Of a DNA stretch of 64,000 nt, positions 1 through 9,176 are shown one piece after another; position 1 is the first letter of the stretch, and every line of letters starts with the position of its first letter. Made by a program: the position numbers and the translations under genes. Source of the DNA: Olivibacter sp. SDN3 (lineage in GTDB: Bacteria; Bacteroidota; Bacteroidia; Sphingobacteriales; Sphingobacteriaceae); NCBI RefSeq assembly GCF_014334135.1, contig NZ_CP060497.1:1364001-1428000 (forward strand). The letters are read 5' to 3'. A model generated the notes under the pieces. The model searched no databases and was not told the DNA's origin. It worked only from the letters and a program-made list of their open reading frames with translations.

Positions 1-605
1 ACCCATTGTTCAGCGAACTCCAAATCTTCTTTCATCCTCCGGAGAATAACCTCTCGTTTAGTTGAATAAAAATCCAGCCGTGGGGTTTCTACTAAACTCA
101 AAATCAGCGGCACATCACCAAATTGATGGCATAAGCCATAATAGCGGTACGCCCGATGAAAAAAGGCTGTTCCCAGCAATGCGTTCCGTTCCTCCTCCGA
201 AGTATATTCCGGTTCATCTATTTTTGAAATCACCGTATTGGCATTTTTGATTGTTCGATAGCTTTCGTCCCAATACCATCCTATCCGGTTGTAGCTGCCA
301 TCATTCAGTTGCGCGTCTGGCGTAATGGATAAGTTCATATTCTGCGCAGGTGATGCTGCATCTGTTTTGCCAAAAACCATTACTTCAGAAAAAATAAGTT
401 CTGAAATTAAGGGTGCATTAGTGGTCAGGTATTCTTCACGCATAATTTCTTCGCAGCTCACCAGCACATTTCTCAGTGCTTCAGGGCTTTCAAAAGTATT
501 TTCTGTAGAATAAAATGATAGCGGGTTAGGTTCCAGATAGCTCTTGTTGCATCCTGTAAAACCTAAATACAGAACAACTATGATCAATACTATTATCTTT
601 TTCAT
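1..605 (-). CDS. SusD/RagB-family outer-membrane lipoprotein, N-terminal part (cut by window edge)
   Basis: The reading frame opens at the ATG whose complement is at 603-605 and stays open to the left edge, about 201 residues. It starts MKKIIVLIIVVLYLGFTGCNKSYLEP, a short lipoprotein signal with the lipobox FTGC (Cys19). Later segments such as 'GSYNRIGWYWDESYRTIKNAN' style helices and 'FFHRAYRYYGLCHQFGDVPLI' are typical of the SusD N-terminal helical repeat region. SusD proteins sit on the cell surface and lid a SusC channel, binding its ligand. It follows the SusC gene at 773-3892 on the same strand after a 167-bp gap that holds a dyad (655-698). The ligand cannot be told from the sequence, and the C-terminal half lies outside the window. 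Confidence 0.85.
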   Translation of the reverse strand, partial: MKKIIVLIIVVLYLGFTGCNKSYLEPNPLSFYSTENTFESPEALRNVLVSCEEIMREEYLTTNAPLISELIFSEVMVFGKTDAASPAQNMNLSITPDAQLNDGSYNRIGWYWDESYRTIKNANTVISKIDEPEYTSEEERNALLGTAFFHRAYRYYGLCHQFGDVPLILSLVETPRLDFYSTKREVILRRMKEDLEFAEQW

Positions 606-654
606 TCGAATAGATTATTAATATTTTATTTGTTTTTTTGGTGTCAATGAGCTC

Positions 655-698
655 GCTTATGCTCAGTTAGTTTAAAAGGCAATGAAGTGGGCATAAGC
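655..698. other. Inverted repeat in the susC-susD gap
   Basis: GCTTATGC (655-662) and its exact complement GCATAAGC (691-698) flank a 28-nt spacer. The dyad lies in the 167-bp gap between the SusC stop and the SusD start. There is no T-run on the minus strand directly after it, so it is not a convincing intrinsic terminator. It may be an mRNA stem that lowers or raises SusD expression relative to SusC. Confidence 0.4.
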
Positions 699-772
699 TG
701 TTCTATTGATTTCTTTTTGTGAATGATGGCTCATGCGGGTTTCTTCGCAAATAACTATGTAGTTTATCCTTT

Positions 773-3700
773 TTATAAGGTTAAATTAATCCCCAACATG
801 ACGGTTCTCGGTGTAGGTCCGTTATTTTCCGGATCCCACAAAAACATATCCGGGGCATAAAATCCGGCATTCCGAACACTGAGCACCACCTTCAGCGCCT
901 GTAGTCCCGTTCTATTCAATAGGCTGTTTGGTACACTGTAAGAAGCCGCAATATTATCCAACCTGATAAAAGATTTCCGCCGGTAGATATCGTAATCGGC
1001 GCTTCCGCTGCTGGATGACAAACGAGCAAAATCATTTATCGGGTTATCCGGTGTCCAATAAGGAAGGATATAAGCATTGGTTCGATCCATATAACCGTTG
1101 CCAATATTCTTTGCTTCATTAAATGTTGCCCGCTGACCCCAATTCGAGTACATCATGAACGAGAAGTTAATTCGCTTAAAAAAGGTAAATTCATTCCGAA
1201 GCGTCCATCTAAACCGCGGTGTGGTATAACCCTGAAACTGGCGATCTGCATCCGTATAATTTCCATCCTGGTTAACATCCTCCAGTTTGAAGTCGCCCGG
1301 TTCAACACCATAGCGACCAGCTTCCTCACGCTCATGCTCCTGGTAAACACCTAGAACGTTAAGATCCCATATCTCATCTATATCCCGCCCGATAAACCAT
1401 CTATTTGTAATATCGTCCAATTCTCTTTGGCCGATTACCTGTCCATTTTCATCTAAAACATCTGCCATATCGCCGTATAAATGAACAATCTTGTTTCTGT
1501 TCAGTGAAAAATTGACGGACGTATTCCAAGAAAAATTCTCCCTGGTCATATTCAGTGTATTCAGTGTTATTTCGAAGCCTTTGTTATTCACCTCTCCGAG
1601 GTTAGTCATCACCGATGTAAAACCCGTAATAGGCGGAAGAGCCCGTTCTACGAGCAAATCTGTAGTAGACATATTATAAGCCTCAATACTTCCACTAATC
1701 CTATCGTTCCAAAGCGAAAAATCCAGTCCCAGATTATACGCTGCTGTTTTTTCCCATTGCAAGTCTTTATTACTCATGTTCGTTATTTCAAGCGAAGGTA
1801 TTCGCTTCACGGTTCCATCAGAGCCAACATGTAGGTAATCTCCTGCGGTTAGTCTTGCCAATGCCGCATAACGCCCGATGTCGCGGTTCCCATTAACACC
1901 ATATGAAAGCCGCAATTTTCCATAATTAAACCATCTGGAAGAGAAAAAGTCTTCATCAGTAAACACCCAACCCAAAGCAGCAGCGGGAAAAGTCGCACGG
2001 GGATTTGCCTGCCCGAACGCAGAGTAACCATCCCTACGCAGCGACAACGTGAGCATATAACGATCTTTCAATGAGTAAAAAATTCTACCCATTAATGCAT
2101 CGCCTGTGCTATACTGATCATCACTGCTCACGATCGGATTAGTCCCTCCACCAATATTATGATAGCCCAACTGATCAGAAGGATTAAAATTGTTATTATC
2201 GATAACATTTCTCCAACTTCTAAATTTCTCTGCATTGATCAGCATAGTCACATCAAACTGATGGATATCATCAATAGTTTTATTCCATTTGAAGATGTTA
2301 TCCAATTGCCAGGTAAACTCATCACTTTGTGTACGTGTGGCCATTCCACCTTGTAAGCCCCAATTAGGGTGGTTGGACGACTGATGATTCAAATACTTAT
2401 ACCATTCGAACCGGGGCGTAAAATTCACCTGATAATTAATTCCGAAAGGTAACGACACCTTTGCAAAAATAATGGAAGTGAGGTTGGTATATTTTTGTAG
2501 TCTATTTGTATAGGCTGGATTTAAAAAAGGATTTGCAGTCACTGCCGGATCATCCTGCGGGCTTAACCTTAAGGTTACCCCATCATCCATAAATTCAGAC
2601 CCCCAGGGCGAAACGTTCACCATCTGCGTCCAAGCTACCGGAACCTGACTTTCATCTCTATCACTGAACTGTGCATTCATGCCGATGCTTAGAAAATCCG
2701 TTACACGTCCCTCTAAATTGAGTCGGCTTCGCAATACTGAAAACTTATCGCCCACGATAATTCCTTCATTATTCTGATAGCCCAGCGACCAGAAATAAGT
2801 GAGTTCCTTTTTTGAATTCGAGATATTCACCGTATAGTCTTGCCGGCGTCCATTTTGAAATACCCTATCATACCAATCAATAGACTTTACCTGTTTGTAA
2901 TTATCAATTTCCACCTGCTTCATATTTAATCGCTGTAACCAAATATCAATTGGATCGCCGCTTGAATTATCATAGGCAAACCATTGGTCGAGAGAAATAT
3001 CAGACGGAAGTTGTCTCGGATCCGAAAACTGGTAGGGCTGGTGATTCTCATTGATGCTTTTCATAACATTTTCCCGATGGGAAAGATATCCATCTGCAGC
3101 ATAAATCGGTTGATTGACCGACATGGAGGCGATGCCATAGTTCGCATCTAAATTGATTACTGTTTTACCCTCTTTGCCTCTTTTTGTGGTGATCATGATC
3201 ACACCATTGGCAGCTTTCGCACCGAAAACTGCCGCAGAACTGGCGTCCTTTAGGATATCAAATGTTTCAATATCGTTCGGGTTAATATCACTCAGTGAAC
3301 CGTAGTATATCACACCATCCAGCACAATCAGAGGAGTTCCTCCTGCGGTTAAGCTTTTTCTCCCGCGTACCTGCAAGGAGCCCTCATTCTTTGCAGAGGC
3401 GCTGTAGCCAACATTTAAACCCGCGGCATTTGCCCGTAGCAATTCCTGAACGGATGTAGGGTTCTCATTTTCCAACTTCTCAGCATTGATCTGCGACACC
3501 GCTCCCGTTAGATCCTTCTTCCGTTGCGTACCGTAACCGATAACTACAACTTCATCTAATGAATTTTCTGCATAATCGAGTACCACCTGCAACCCCTTTG
3601 CAGATCCCGTTACAATTTCCTTCTCCTCGTAGCCTACCATTCTGAACAACAGGGTGGCAGAACCGGAAACCCCTGCCTGCACATTAAAATTGCCTTTCTC

Positions 3701-3892
3701 GTCCGTTTGCGTTGCCGTGCCGGTACCTTTCACGACTACGGTTACACCGTTGATTGGTTGTTTTTCTGCGTTACTAACCATTCCCGTTACCTGTAACATC
3801 TGTGCATGCACATTACTTATAAAAGCAAACATGAACAGGCACGGGAATAAACAAAGCCTATCTAGGTTTTTATTGAATATATCCATACGCAT
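773..3892 (-). CDS. SusC/RagA-family TonB-dependent outer-membrane transporter
   Basis: This 1039-residue protein is a ligand-gated outer-membrane beta-barrel that imports a bound nutrient using TonB-ExbBD energy. It has a signal peptide (about 1-30, ending NVHA), a carboxypeptidase-regulatory-like domain (about 34-108, with GTGTATQTDEKGNF), the SusC signature EVVVIGYGTQ (114-123), a plug domain (about 125-235) and a long barrel ending in hydrophobic residues (LGINLTL). It has no N-terminal STN (secretin/TonB) domain, unlike the three other SusC proteins here, which agrees with the absence of a sigma/anti-sigma pair next to it. It pairs with the SusD gene downstream. Control probably comes from a regulator outside the window or from the palindromes upstream. 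Substrate unknown. Confidence 0.93.
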   Translation of the reverse strand: MRMDIFNKNLDRLCLFPCLFMFAFISNVHAQMLQVTGMVSNAEKQPINGVTVVVKGTGTATQTDEKGNFNVQAGVSGSATLLFRMVGYEEKEIVTGSAKGLQVVLDYAENSLDEVVVIGYGTQRKKDLTGAVSQINAEKLENENPTSVQELLRANAAGLNVGYSASAKNEGSLQVRGRKSLTAGGTPLIVLDGVIYYGSLSDINPNDIETFDILKDASSAAVFGAKAANGVIMITTKRGKEGKTVINLDANYGIASMSVNQPIYAADGYLSHRENVMKSINENHQPYQFSDPRQLPSDISLDQWFAYDNSSGDPIDIWLQRLNMKQVEIDNYKQVKSIDWYDRVFQNGRRQDYTVNISNSKKELTYFWSLGYQNNEGIIVGDKFSVLRSRLNLEGRVTDFLSIGMNAQFSDRDESQVPVAWTQMVNVSPWGSEFMDDGVTLRLSPQDDPAVTANPFLNPAYTNRLQKYTNLTSIIFAKVSLPFGINYQVNFTPRFEWYKYLNHQSSNHPNWGLQGGMATRTQSDEFTWQLDNIFKWNKTIDDIHQFDVTMLINAEKFRSWRNVIDNNNFNPSDQLGYHNIGGGTNPIVSSDDQYSTGDALMGRIFYSLKDRYMLTLSLRRDGYSAFGQANPRATFPAAALGWVFTDEDFFSSRWFNYGKLRLSYGVNGNRDIGRYAALARLTAGDYLHVGSDGTVKRIPSLEITNMSNKDLQWEKTAAYNLGLDFSLWNDRISGSIEAYNMSTTDLLVERALPPITGFTSVMTNLGEVNNKGFEITLNTLNMTRENFSWNTSVNFSLNRNKIVHLYGDMADVLDENGQVIGQRELDDITNRWFIGRDIDEIWDLNVLGVYQEHEREEAGRYGVEPGDFKLEDVNQDGNYTDADRQFQGYTTPRFRWTLRNEFTFFKRINFSFMMYSNWGQRATFNEAKNIGNGYMDRTNAYILPYWTPDNPINDFARLSSSSGSADYDIYRRKSFIRLDNIAASYSVPNSLLNRTGLQALKVVLSVRNAGFYAPDMFLWDPENNGPTPRTVMLGINLTL

Positions 3893-4483
3893 AAAAAATT
3901 AACTTATTTAAAAAAACGCCTAAACGTGTACGTTAACGTTATTTGTCTAAAATGTGCAAGATTAGGTTATCAAAAATCTAAACTTTACTCTTAAAAAATT
4001 AGTTTACTGGTGTTAGGCTCTAATATGGCTATTCGTTAGGTCATTCAGCTGCTGCAAAACGTTTGAATATATGCGTATTTACACCATATAACGAGCTTCA
4101 CTCCATTGGAAACTCCATAATTTCGTATGTCCGCGCTTCAGATTTAATTATTGGTTTATAATTTCGGTAACGCTACCGCTAAATACGTAAATAAAATCTT
4201 TACTTCCAATTTTTTTTATTATTTCCAGCCTAAAAACACTATAAAGCGTTATATATCAACCCTATAAAAACAGCGTTTAGCAGTAATACTAGATACTCCC
4301 GGGGTAAATAATACTTGGAGTATAGCCTTGGATATTATACCATAAGTCTATAATAAGTTATATTTACTCAAGGCCTTGAGTAAATTATTAGCCATGTTCG
4401 AGCGATATTATTTACAAAACTCACAATTGAACCCAGCCGCTGTTTATGCTGGTTGTGATGAGCTACAGACAGGTAGTAAAAAT
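3893..4483. other. 591-bp non-coding stretch with operator-like palindromes
   Basis: No convincing gene is present; a 61-codon frame at 4376-4561 overlaps the permease 3' end and has no protein character. The stretch lies upstream of the SusC gene and downstream of the permease gene. It holds three dyads: CGGTA-ACGC-TACCG (4165-4178), ATACTCC/GGAGTAT with a 17-nt spacer (4293-4323), and a perfect 24-bp palindrome (4362-4385). The last two share a TACTC half-site. The first resembles LacI-type operators in having a central ACG core, which is a weak likeness. These are candidate binding sites for the regulator of the SusCD pair. Confidence 0.5.
4362..4385. promoter_or_regulatory. Perfect 24-bp palindrome
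   Basis: ATTTACTCAAGG is followed directly by its exact reverse complement with no spacer. A zero-spacer palindrome makes a poor RNA hairpin and no T-run follows on either strand, so a dimeric DNA-binding protein is a better explanation than a terminator. The gapped dyad ATACTCC/GGAGTAT at 4293-4323 lies 38 bp away with related half-sites. Confidence 0.45.
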
Positions 4484-6862
4484 CTACTCATCACGCAAGG
4501 CGTCCGTGGGATTAATCCGTGCGGCCCTCCATGTTTGAAGGCTCACGGTTATGAGCGTTAGCGCGCACACCCCAAGGGCAGGGAAGGCAAATACCGATAG
4601 AGAGAAAGCCGCACGATATTCATAAGCGTTCAGCCAAATCCCCGTGAGGTATACCGACAGCGGCAGTGCTAATAAGATCGCCAACAGTATAAATTTCAGA
4701 AAATCGCGTGATAACAGCATCCATACATGTACAATTGTGGCACCCAACACCTTCCGAACGCCAATTTCCTTTGTGCGTTGCTCAGCTACAAAAACTGCCA
4801 ACCCGAACACACCCATACAGCTAATCAACAACGCAAGAGCGGCAAAGCAAGAGGCTATACGCCCCACTCTTTCTTCCATAGCAAATTTCTTGGCATACTC
4901 CTCATCAACAAAGCGATATTGTATAGGTACGCCTGGTGCATGCCTCTTGAATACCGCCGCCAATTTCGCTATGGCTTCCGCCGGAGCAAGTTCAGGGTTC
5001 AGACGGACCGTAATGTTATTGACCATATCATAAGATAAGAGATATACGGCCGGCATGACTTGCTTAAAAGGAGAGCCCGTTACTACATCCTCAATCACGC
5101 CCACTACCCGATAAGGGATATCGTTAAACACCACTCGCTCGTTAATCGGGTTTTCCAATTGCATAAAACGCGCAGCGGTCTCATTAAGAATCATCGCAGC
5201 AGAGTCAGTTGCAAAATCCCTGGAAAAATCTCTCCCACGGCTAACATGCCACCCCACGGTATTGCCAAAATCGTGGGTCACGTACGAAACATTAAATTCC
5301 GGATCTACATTGGGGTCTTTATCTTTCCAGTCGAAGCCAATCAATGTTGCTTCAAAGCGGGTCATGCTATTGGATGCTTCAGCCGTATTCAGGACTGCAC
5401 CGGTGCTAATCATTTCATTACGGAGAAGATCGTATTTATTATATAACGCATCAGTCTTTTTTGGAATATCTACCAAGCCTTTCGTGTTGTAACCAACGGG
5501 TCTGTTTTTAGCATATTGGACCTGTTTATATACCACTAACGTGCCCACAATGAGTACAATAGAAACGGTAAACTGCGCCACGACTAAAACTTTTCTCGGT
5601 TTAACAGCTCCTGCTCCAGCCATGAAAATCCCCTTCAAAGATTTTATGGGATTAAAAGAAGAAAGGTAAAGTGCAGGGTAGGTACCTGCAATGATTCCTG
5701 TAATACCTACAAAAAGTGCCATGGCTAACCAAAAGTATCCATCAGCATAAGGAAATTGAATAGATTTTTCAGTAAACAGGTTAAACCAAGGCAAGGTAAT
5801 CAACACAAAGAGCAGCGCAAAGAAAGAAGCGATAACAACCGTCAGTATGGACTCCGAAAAGAAGAAAACAGCCAGCTGTTTATAGCTAGAACCGATCGTT
5901 TTCCGTATACCCACCTCTTTTGCCCTTTTTTGTGCCCTAGCGGTACTCAAATTCATAAAGTTGATACATGCCAATAAGAGTACAAAACCTCCAATGACCG
6001 TAAAAAGGTGAACATAATAAATGTTTCCACCTGTATTATGTCCATTGATAAACTCGCCATAGAGATGCCACTTATCCATAGGGTGTGCAAACACCCGGGG
6101 TTGATCATTCCGATTAGGTTTACCCTCCAGTAAACCCTCAATTTTCTGATTTACTGCCAAGAGATCGGCCCCTTCTTTTAGCTTGGCATAGAGACGGAAA
6201 GAATTATCATTCCAATGCGTATAACTGCTTTGAATCCAGGGTTGCTGGGCCAATAAGGAAGACCAAGGCTGTATGAAATCAAGGCCGGAAAAGCTTGTGT
6301 TCCCTTCAAAATCCTCAAACACCCCTATGACGTTAACCATGTGCTTGTTGTTGAGCGTCAACACCTGGTTTATTACGTTATCCTCTTTGAAGAAAATGTC
6401 GGCCACCCGTTGGCTTATCAAAATGGCGTCCGCCCTATCAAACCCCTCGATACTTCCTTCCACCATTTTTGGTGAAAGTATACCTAAAAGGCCTGGCTCG
6501 GCCACAGAACCCTCCAAGTTGATCACCTCTTCTTCGTGAGCAACTACCGTAACAGCTGGCCTTGCTAGGGCAACATAATCAAAGCTTTCACCGTATTTTT
6601 CGCGCAGCTCCCCCGCTGCCGGTATAGGCATAACATCTTCTGTGGCTATGGTTCCGTATGCTTTGTTATTCCAGTGGTGCATCAAGCGCACCACCCTATC
6701 GTGATCTTTGATACTACGATCAAAGCTTATTTCGTCCTTAAGCCAAAGGCCGATAAAAATAATAGTAACCATTCCAACGAACAAACCTATTAGATTTATG
6801 GCAGTATACGTTTTATTTCGATACAGGTTTCTACAAGCGATAAGCAGGAAATTTCTTAGCAT
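4484..6862 (-). CDS. FtsX/MacB-type ABC transporter permease
   Basis: The 792-residue protein begins MLRNFLLIACRNLYRNK, the usual start of Bacteroidota MacB-like permeases. It has a first membrane helix (about 20-42), a periplasmic MacB_PCD-type domain (about 45-250), an FtsX domain with three or four helices (about 285-445), a second periplasmic domain and a C-terminal FtsX domain (about 675-785). The sequence ARAQKRAKEVGIRKTIGSS and its C-terminal counterpart VAEQRTKEIGVRKVLGA are the paired FtsX coupling motifs. Such permeases work with a separate ABC ATPase, often as mechanotransmission systems for antimicrobial export or envelope stress. No ATPase gene is adjacent, which is common for this family. 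Substrate unknown. Confidence 0.9.
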   Translation of the reverse strand: MLRNFLLIACRNLYRNKTYTAINLIGLFVGMVTIIFIGLWLKDEISFDRSIKDHDRVVRLMHHWNNKAYGTIATEDVMPIPAAGELREKYGESFDYVALARPAVTVVAHEEEVINLEGSVAEPGLLGILSPKMVEGSIEGFDRADAILISQRVADIFFKEDNVINQVLTLNNKHMVNVIGVFEDFEGNTSFSGLDFIQPWSSLLAQQPWIQSSYTHWNDNSFRLYAKLKEGADLLAVNQKIEGLLEGKPNRNDQPRVFAHPMDKWHLYGEFINGHNTGGNIYYVHLFTVIGGFVLLLACINFMNLSTARAQKRAKEVGIRKTIGSSYKQLAVFFFSESILTVVIASFFALLFVLITLPWFNLFTEKSIQFPYADGYFWLAMALFVGITGIIAGTYPALYLSSFNPIKSLKGIFMAGAGAVKPRKVLVVAQFTVSIVLIVGTLVVYKQVQYAKNRPVGYNTKGLVDIPKKTDALYNKYDLLRNEMISTGAVLNTAEASNSMTRFEATLIGFDWKDKDPNVDPEFNVSYVTHDFGNTVGWHVSRGRDFSRDFATDSAAMILNETAARFMQLENPINERVVFNDIPYRVVGVIEDVVTGSPFKQVMPAVYLLSYDMVNNITVRLNPELAPAEAIAKLAAVFKRHAPGVPIQYRFVDEEYAKKFAMEERVGRIASCFAALALLISCMGVFGLAVFVAEQRTKEIGVRKVLGATIVHVWMLLSRDFLKFILLAILLALPLSVYLTGIWLNAYEYRAAFSLSVFAFPALGVCALTLITVSLQTWRAARINPTDALRDE

Positions 6863-7133
6863 AAGAATACAATTGAGATCACTTTGGAGTTAGGTGGCAA
6901 CAAAGATGCCAACATACATAAGCTACACAAAACCAGCACTATAAAGACAAACCACATAAAAGATCGTGCGATTCCGAACATCTGTTGTTCATTATTGAAC
7001 ATGGTGGTTATGCCGGAACCATCCTTTTATTTCCCGCGATAGGTCCTGCTTTTGGTAATTCATCCTATGTAACTTATTTTTAGTGTAAGCTAAACACCTA
7101 TTCGTGTAAAATTCTTCATTTCTTAATAAATAA

Positions 7134-7160
7134 TTTGTTTATTTATGGGCCATAAACAAA
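7134..7160. promoter_or_regulatory. Inverted repeat upstream of the hot-dog gene
   Basis: TTTGTTTAT (7134-7142) and ATAAACAAA (7152-7160) are exact complements around a 9-nt spacer. A TTATTTTG sequence at 7163-7170 is one base off the -7 consensus TAnnTTTG and would put transcription start near 7177. The dyad would then sit directly upstream of the -7 element as an operator or activator site. The rest of the 6863-7206 gap shows nothing else I can name. Confidence 0.45.
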
Positions 7161-7206
7161 CGTTATTTTGATAAACAGAAGCGATTTTAAAGATAATACA
7201 AGCATC

Positions 7207-8172
7207 ATGGATGCTTTAGCGACCGTCAGTACTGAATCACTACTACTGATTAAGTCGAGGCAGCTCCATTATTCTTCAGCAAGAAGCCCAATCGCTCTGC
7301 AACAGGAAGAGATCGCTGATCTTATCGATGTAGGAGCACCTTACTATGCTCTCAAGGACGTTTATCTATTGTCAGGAAATACCGTGGCGGCCAATATTTC
7401 ACCTGAGCAATCCATGAGCGATGAACAGGCGTCTATTGCCACATCAGAGGCATGCAGGCATCTCACCATCCTTGGTTCTGTTGCGTGCGCAATGGTGAAC
7501 CCCATAAAATCGAAACATTATTATTTAGTCCACAACATAACCTTTACGGGTACTGCCAACAAAAAATGGCAGCTGCATCAGCAATTTAAGTTATTTGCTG
7601 AATGCATCTCTTTTGAAGGAAACCTTGCCAAAATCAAGGCTTGTATGGTCGACGAAACCAACGAGCTCATCTGTAACGTAGATGTTGGTTTTCAGGTAAC
7701 CTCGGAAGTAACCTTTAACAAACGGTTTGCGCAAGCCAAGAAGTACTATTTACTCCCTAACGCGAACCCATATTCCATGAAAAATAAGCTGCTCAAGCTG
7801 CGCTTATCAGCAGTAGGGGCAACGGCTTCTTTAGGTGAAATTAAAGAACAGTATTGCGGCGGGCATTTCCCTCGTCATCCCGCACTGCCAGCACCGATAT
7901 TGCTCGGTGCACTACTTGATTTATGTGCCGAATTTACACAGTACGCGACAAAAGACAGTGACGCCAAACTGCTGATTGAAGAGCTTACCTTAAAGGCTGA
8001 TGGTCTTGGGTTTGCAGGTGATACCATTAACTTAGCAGTAAAACAAGAAGCCTATTCCAATAAAAGCTTTAAACTGCGTTGCTCGGCCTATAGTCATACT
8101 AAGGGAACCCTTGCCAATGTTACCGCCATTGTGCAGGCAGTAAGGCCATCCACATCATCAGAAAAAGCATGA
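7207..8172 (+). CDS. Double hot-dog-fold protein, FabZ/FabA-like, probably not a standard dehydratase
   Basis: From the ATG at 7207 the protein has 321 residues. An in-frame TTG start at 7168 would overlap the probable -7 element, so I prefer 7207. The C-terminal half has the FabZ-like string GGHFPRHPALPAPILLGALL, and the N-terminal half (around YYLVHNITFTG) looks like a second hot-dog unit, so a tandem double hot-dog is likely. In FabZ the His of HFPG works with a Glu 14 residues later in the IIEAM motif. Here that position is Gly, so the classic His/Glu pair is missing. It may bind an acyl thioester or be a thioesterase-like or non-catalytic relative. It stands alone, with no fatty-acid, polyketide or ACP gene beside it. 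Function unknown. Confidence 0.7.
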   Translation: MDALATVSTESLLLIKSRQLHYSSARSPIALQQEEIADLIDVGAPYYALKDVYLLSGNTVAANISPEQSMSDEQASIATSEACRHLTILGSVACAMVNPIKSKHYYLVHNITFTGTANKKWQLHQQFKLFAECISFEGNLAKIKACMVDETNELICNVDVGFQVTSEVTFNKRFAQAKKYYLLPNANPYSMKNKLLKLRLSAVGATASLGEIKEQYCGGHFPRHPALPAPILLGALLDLCAEFTQYATKDSDAKLLIEELTLKADGLGFAGDTINLAVKQEAYSNKSFKLRCSAYSHTKGTLANVTAIVQAVRPSTSSEKA

Positions 8173-8318
8173 TGATCTTATAACATATCCTGCAGTTAGT
8201 CCACCGGTAGAAGAGTCCCCAATCCATTTGCAATAGTTATCTTTACCTAAATTCCGCATATTTCGGATTTTATGGCTAAAATCATCTTCGGACATTTGTA
8301 TTAATAAATACAAAAGAT

Positions 8319-9167
8319 ATGAACACGCAAGAAAACATAAACTATCAACGCATAGCGGAAGCGATAGCTTACATTCAAAACAACTTCAAACAGCAACCCA
8401 GTTTAGATGAAGTTGCCGAGCAGGTACACTTGAGTCCGGCACATTTTCAACGTCTGTTCACCGAATGGGCCGGCACCAGTCCGAAAAAGTTTTTGCAATA
8501 CATCAATGTCGAACATGCTAAAAAAGTTCTTCGGGAAGACCAGGCCACCCTGTTCGATGTAGCGTTCGAAACCGGCCTTTCCAGCACCAGTCGGCTACAT
8601 GACCTGTTCGTTAACATCGAAGGCATGACCCCTGCCGAGTACAAAAATGGCGGCCAGCGCCTTTCTATCAATTACAGTTTTGCGGAAAGTCCTTTTGGCA
8701 GTTTGATTGTGGCTTCTACAGCAAAAGGCGTCTGTTATATGGCTTTTGAAGACGATGACGAGCAAGCCTTGCAAAAGCTTAAACACAAATTTCCTAACGC
8801 AAGCTTTCAGCAAAAATTAGATCTTATCCAACAGCATGCGCTCTTCATTTTTCAGAACGACTGGCAAAAGTTGCCTACGATCAAGCTCCACCTTAAAGGC
8901 ACAGATTTCCAGCTCAAAGTGTGGGAAAGTCTGCTGAAAATTCCGATGGGTAAACTCGCTACCTATGGCAGTATTGCCCAACGCATCGGTAAACCCAGTG
9001 CTTCCAGAGCTGTAGGCAGCGCTATCGGGAGCAACCCTGTAGCCTTTCTCATCCCCTGTCACCGGGTGATCCAATCGACGGGCACCTTTGGTGGATACAT
9101 GTGGGGCAGTACACGAAAAACAGCCATCATCGGTTGGGAAGGAGCAAAAGTAAATATCGAACGTTAA
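8319..9167 (+). CDS. ada: AraC-type regulator fused to O6-methylguanine-DNA methyltransferase (Ada-like)
   Basis: The 282-residue protein has an AraC helix-turn-helix domain (about 8-108; LSPAHFQRLFTEWAG and TSRLHDLFVN) followed by an MGMT domain (about 117-282) with the active-site motif PCHRV; Cys247 accepts the alkyl group from O6-alkylguanine. RAVGSAIGSNP (230-240) supplies the Arg that stacks in the vacated base position. The N-terminal metal-binding phosphotriester-repair domain of E. coli Ada is absent here and is encoded separately at 9894-10145. It heads an operon of four repair genes (9-nt gap to the next), so it is probably both repair enzyme and activator of the adaptive response to DNA alkylation. 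Confidence 0.93.
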   Translation: MNTQENINYQRIAEAIAYIQNNFKQQPSLDEVAEQVHLSPAHFQRLFTEWAGTSPKKFLQYINVEHAKKVLREDQATLFDVAFETGLSSTSRLHDLFVNIEGMTPAEYKNGGQRLSINYSFAESPFGSLIVASTAKGVCYMAFEDDDEQALQKLKHKFPNASFQQKLDLIQQHALFIFQNDWQKLPTIKLHLKGTDFQLKVWESLLKIPMGKLATYGSIAQRIGKPSASRAVGSAIGSNPVAFLIPCHRVIQSTGTFGGYMWGSTRKTAIIGWEGAKVNIER

Positions 9168-9176
9168 AACTTAAAC

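Noticed and set aside
4165-4178. LacI-type operator
   Set aside because: The 5-bp arms with a 4-nt spacer are too short to name a regulator family, and there is no LacI gene in the window.
4376-4561. 61-codon plus-strand frame in the long non-coding stretch
   Set aside because: It overlaps the 3' end of the permease gene, starts inside the 24-bp palindrome region and looks like no protein.
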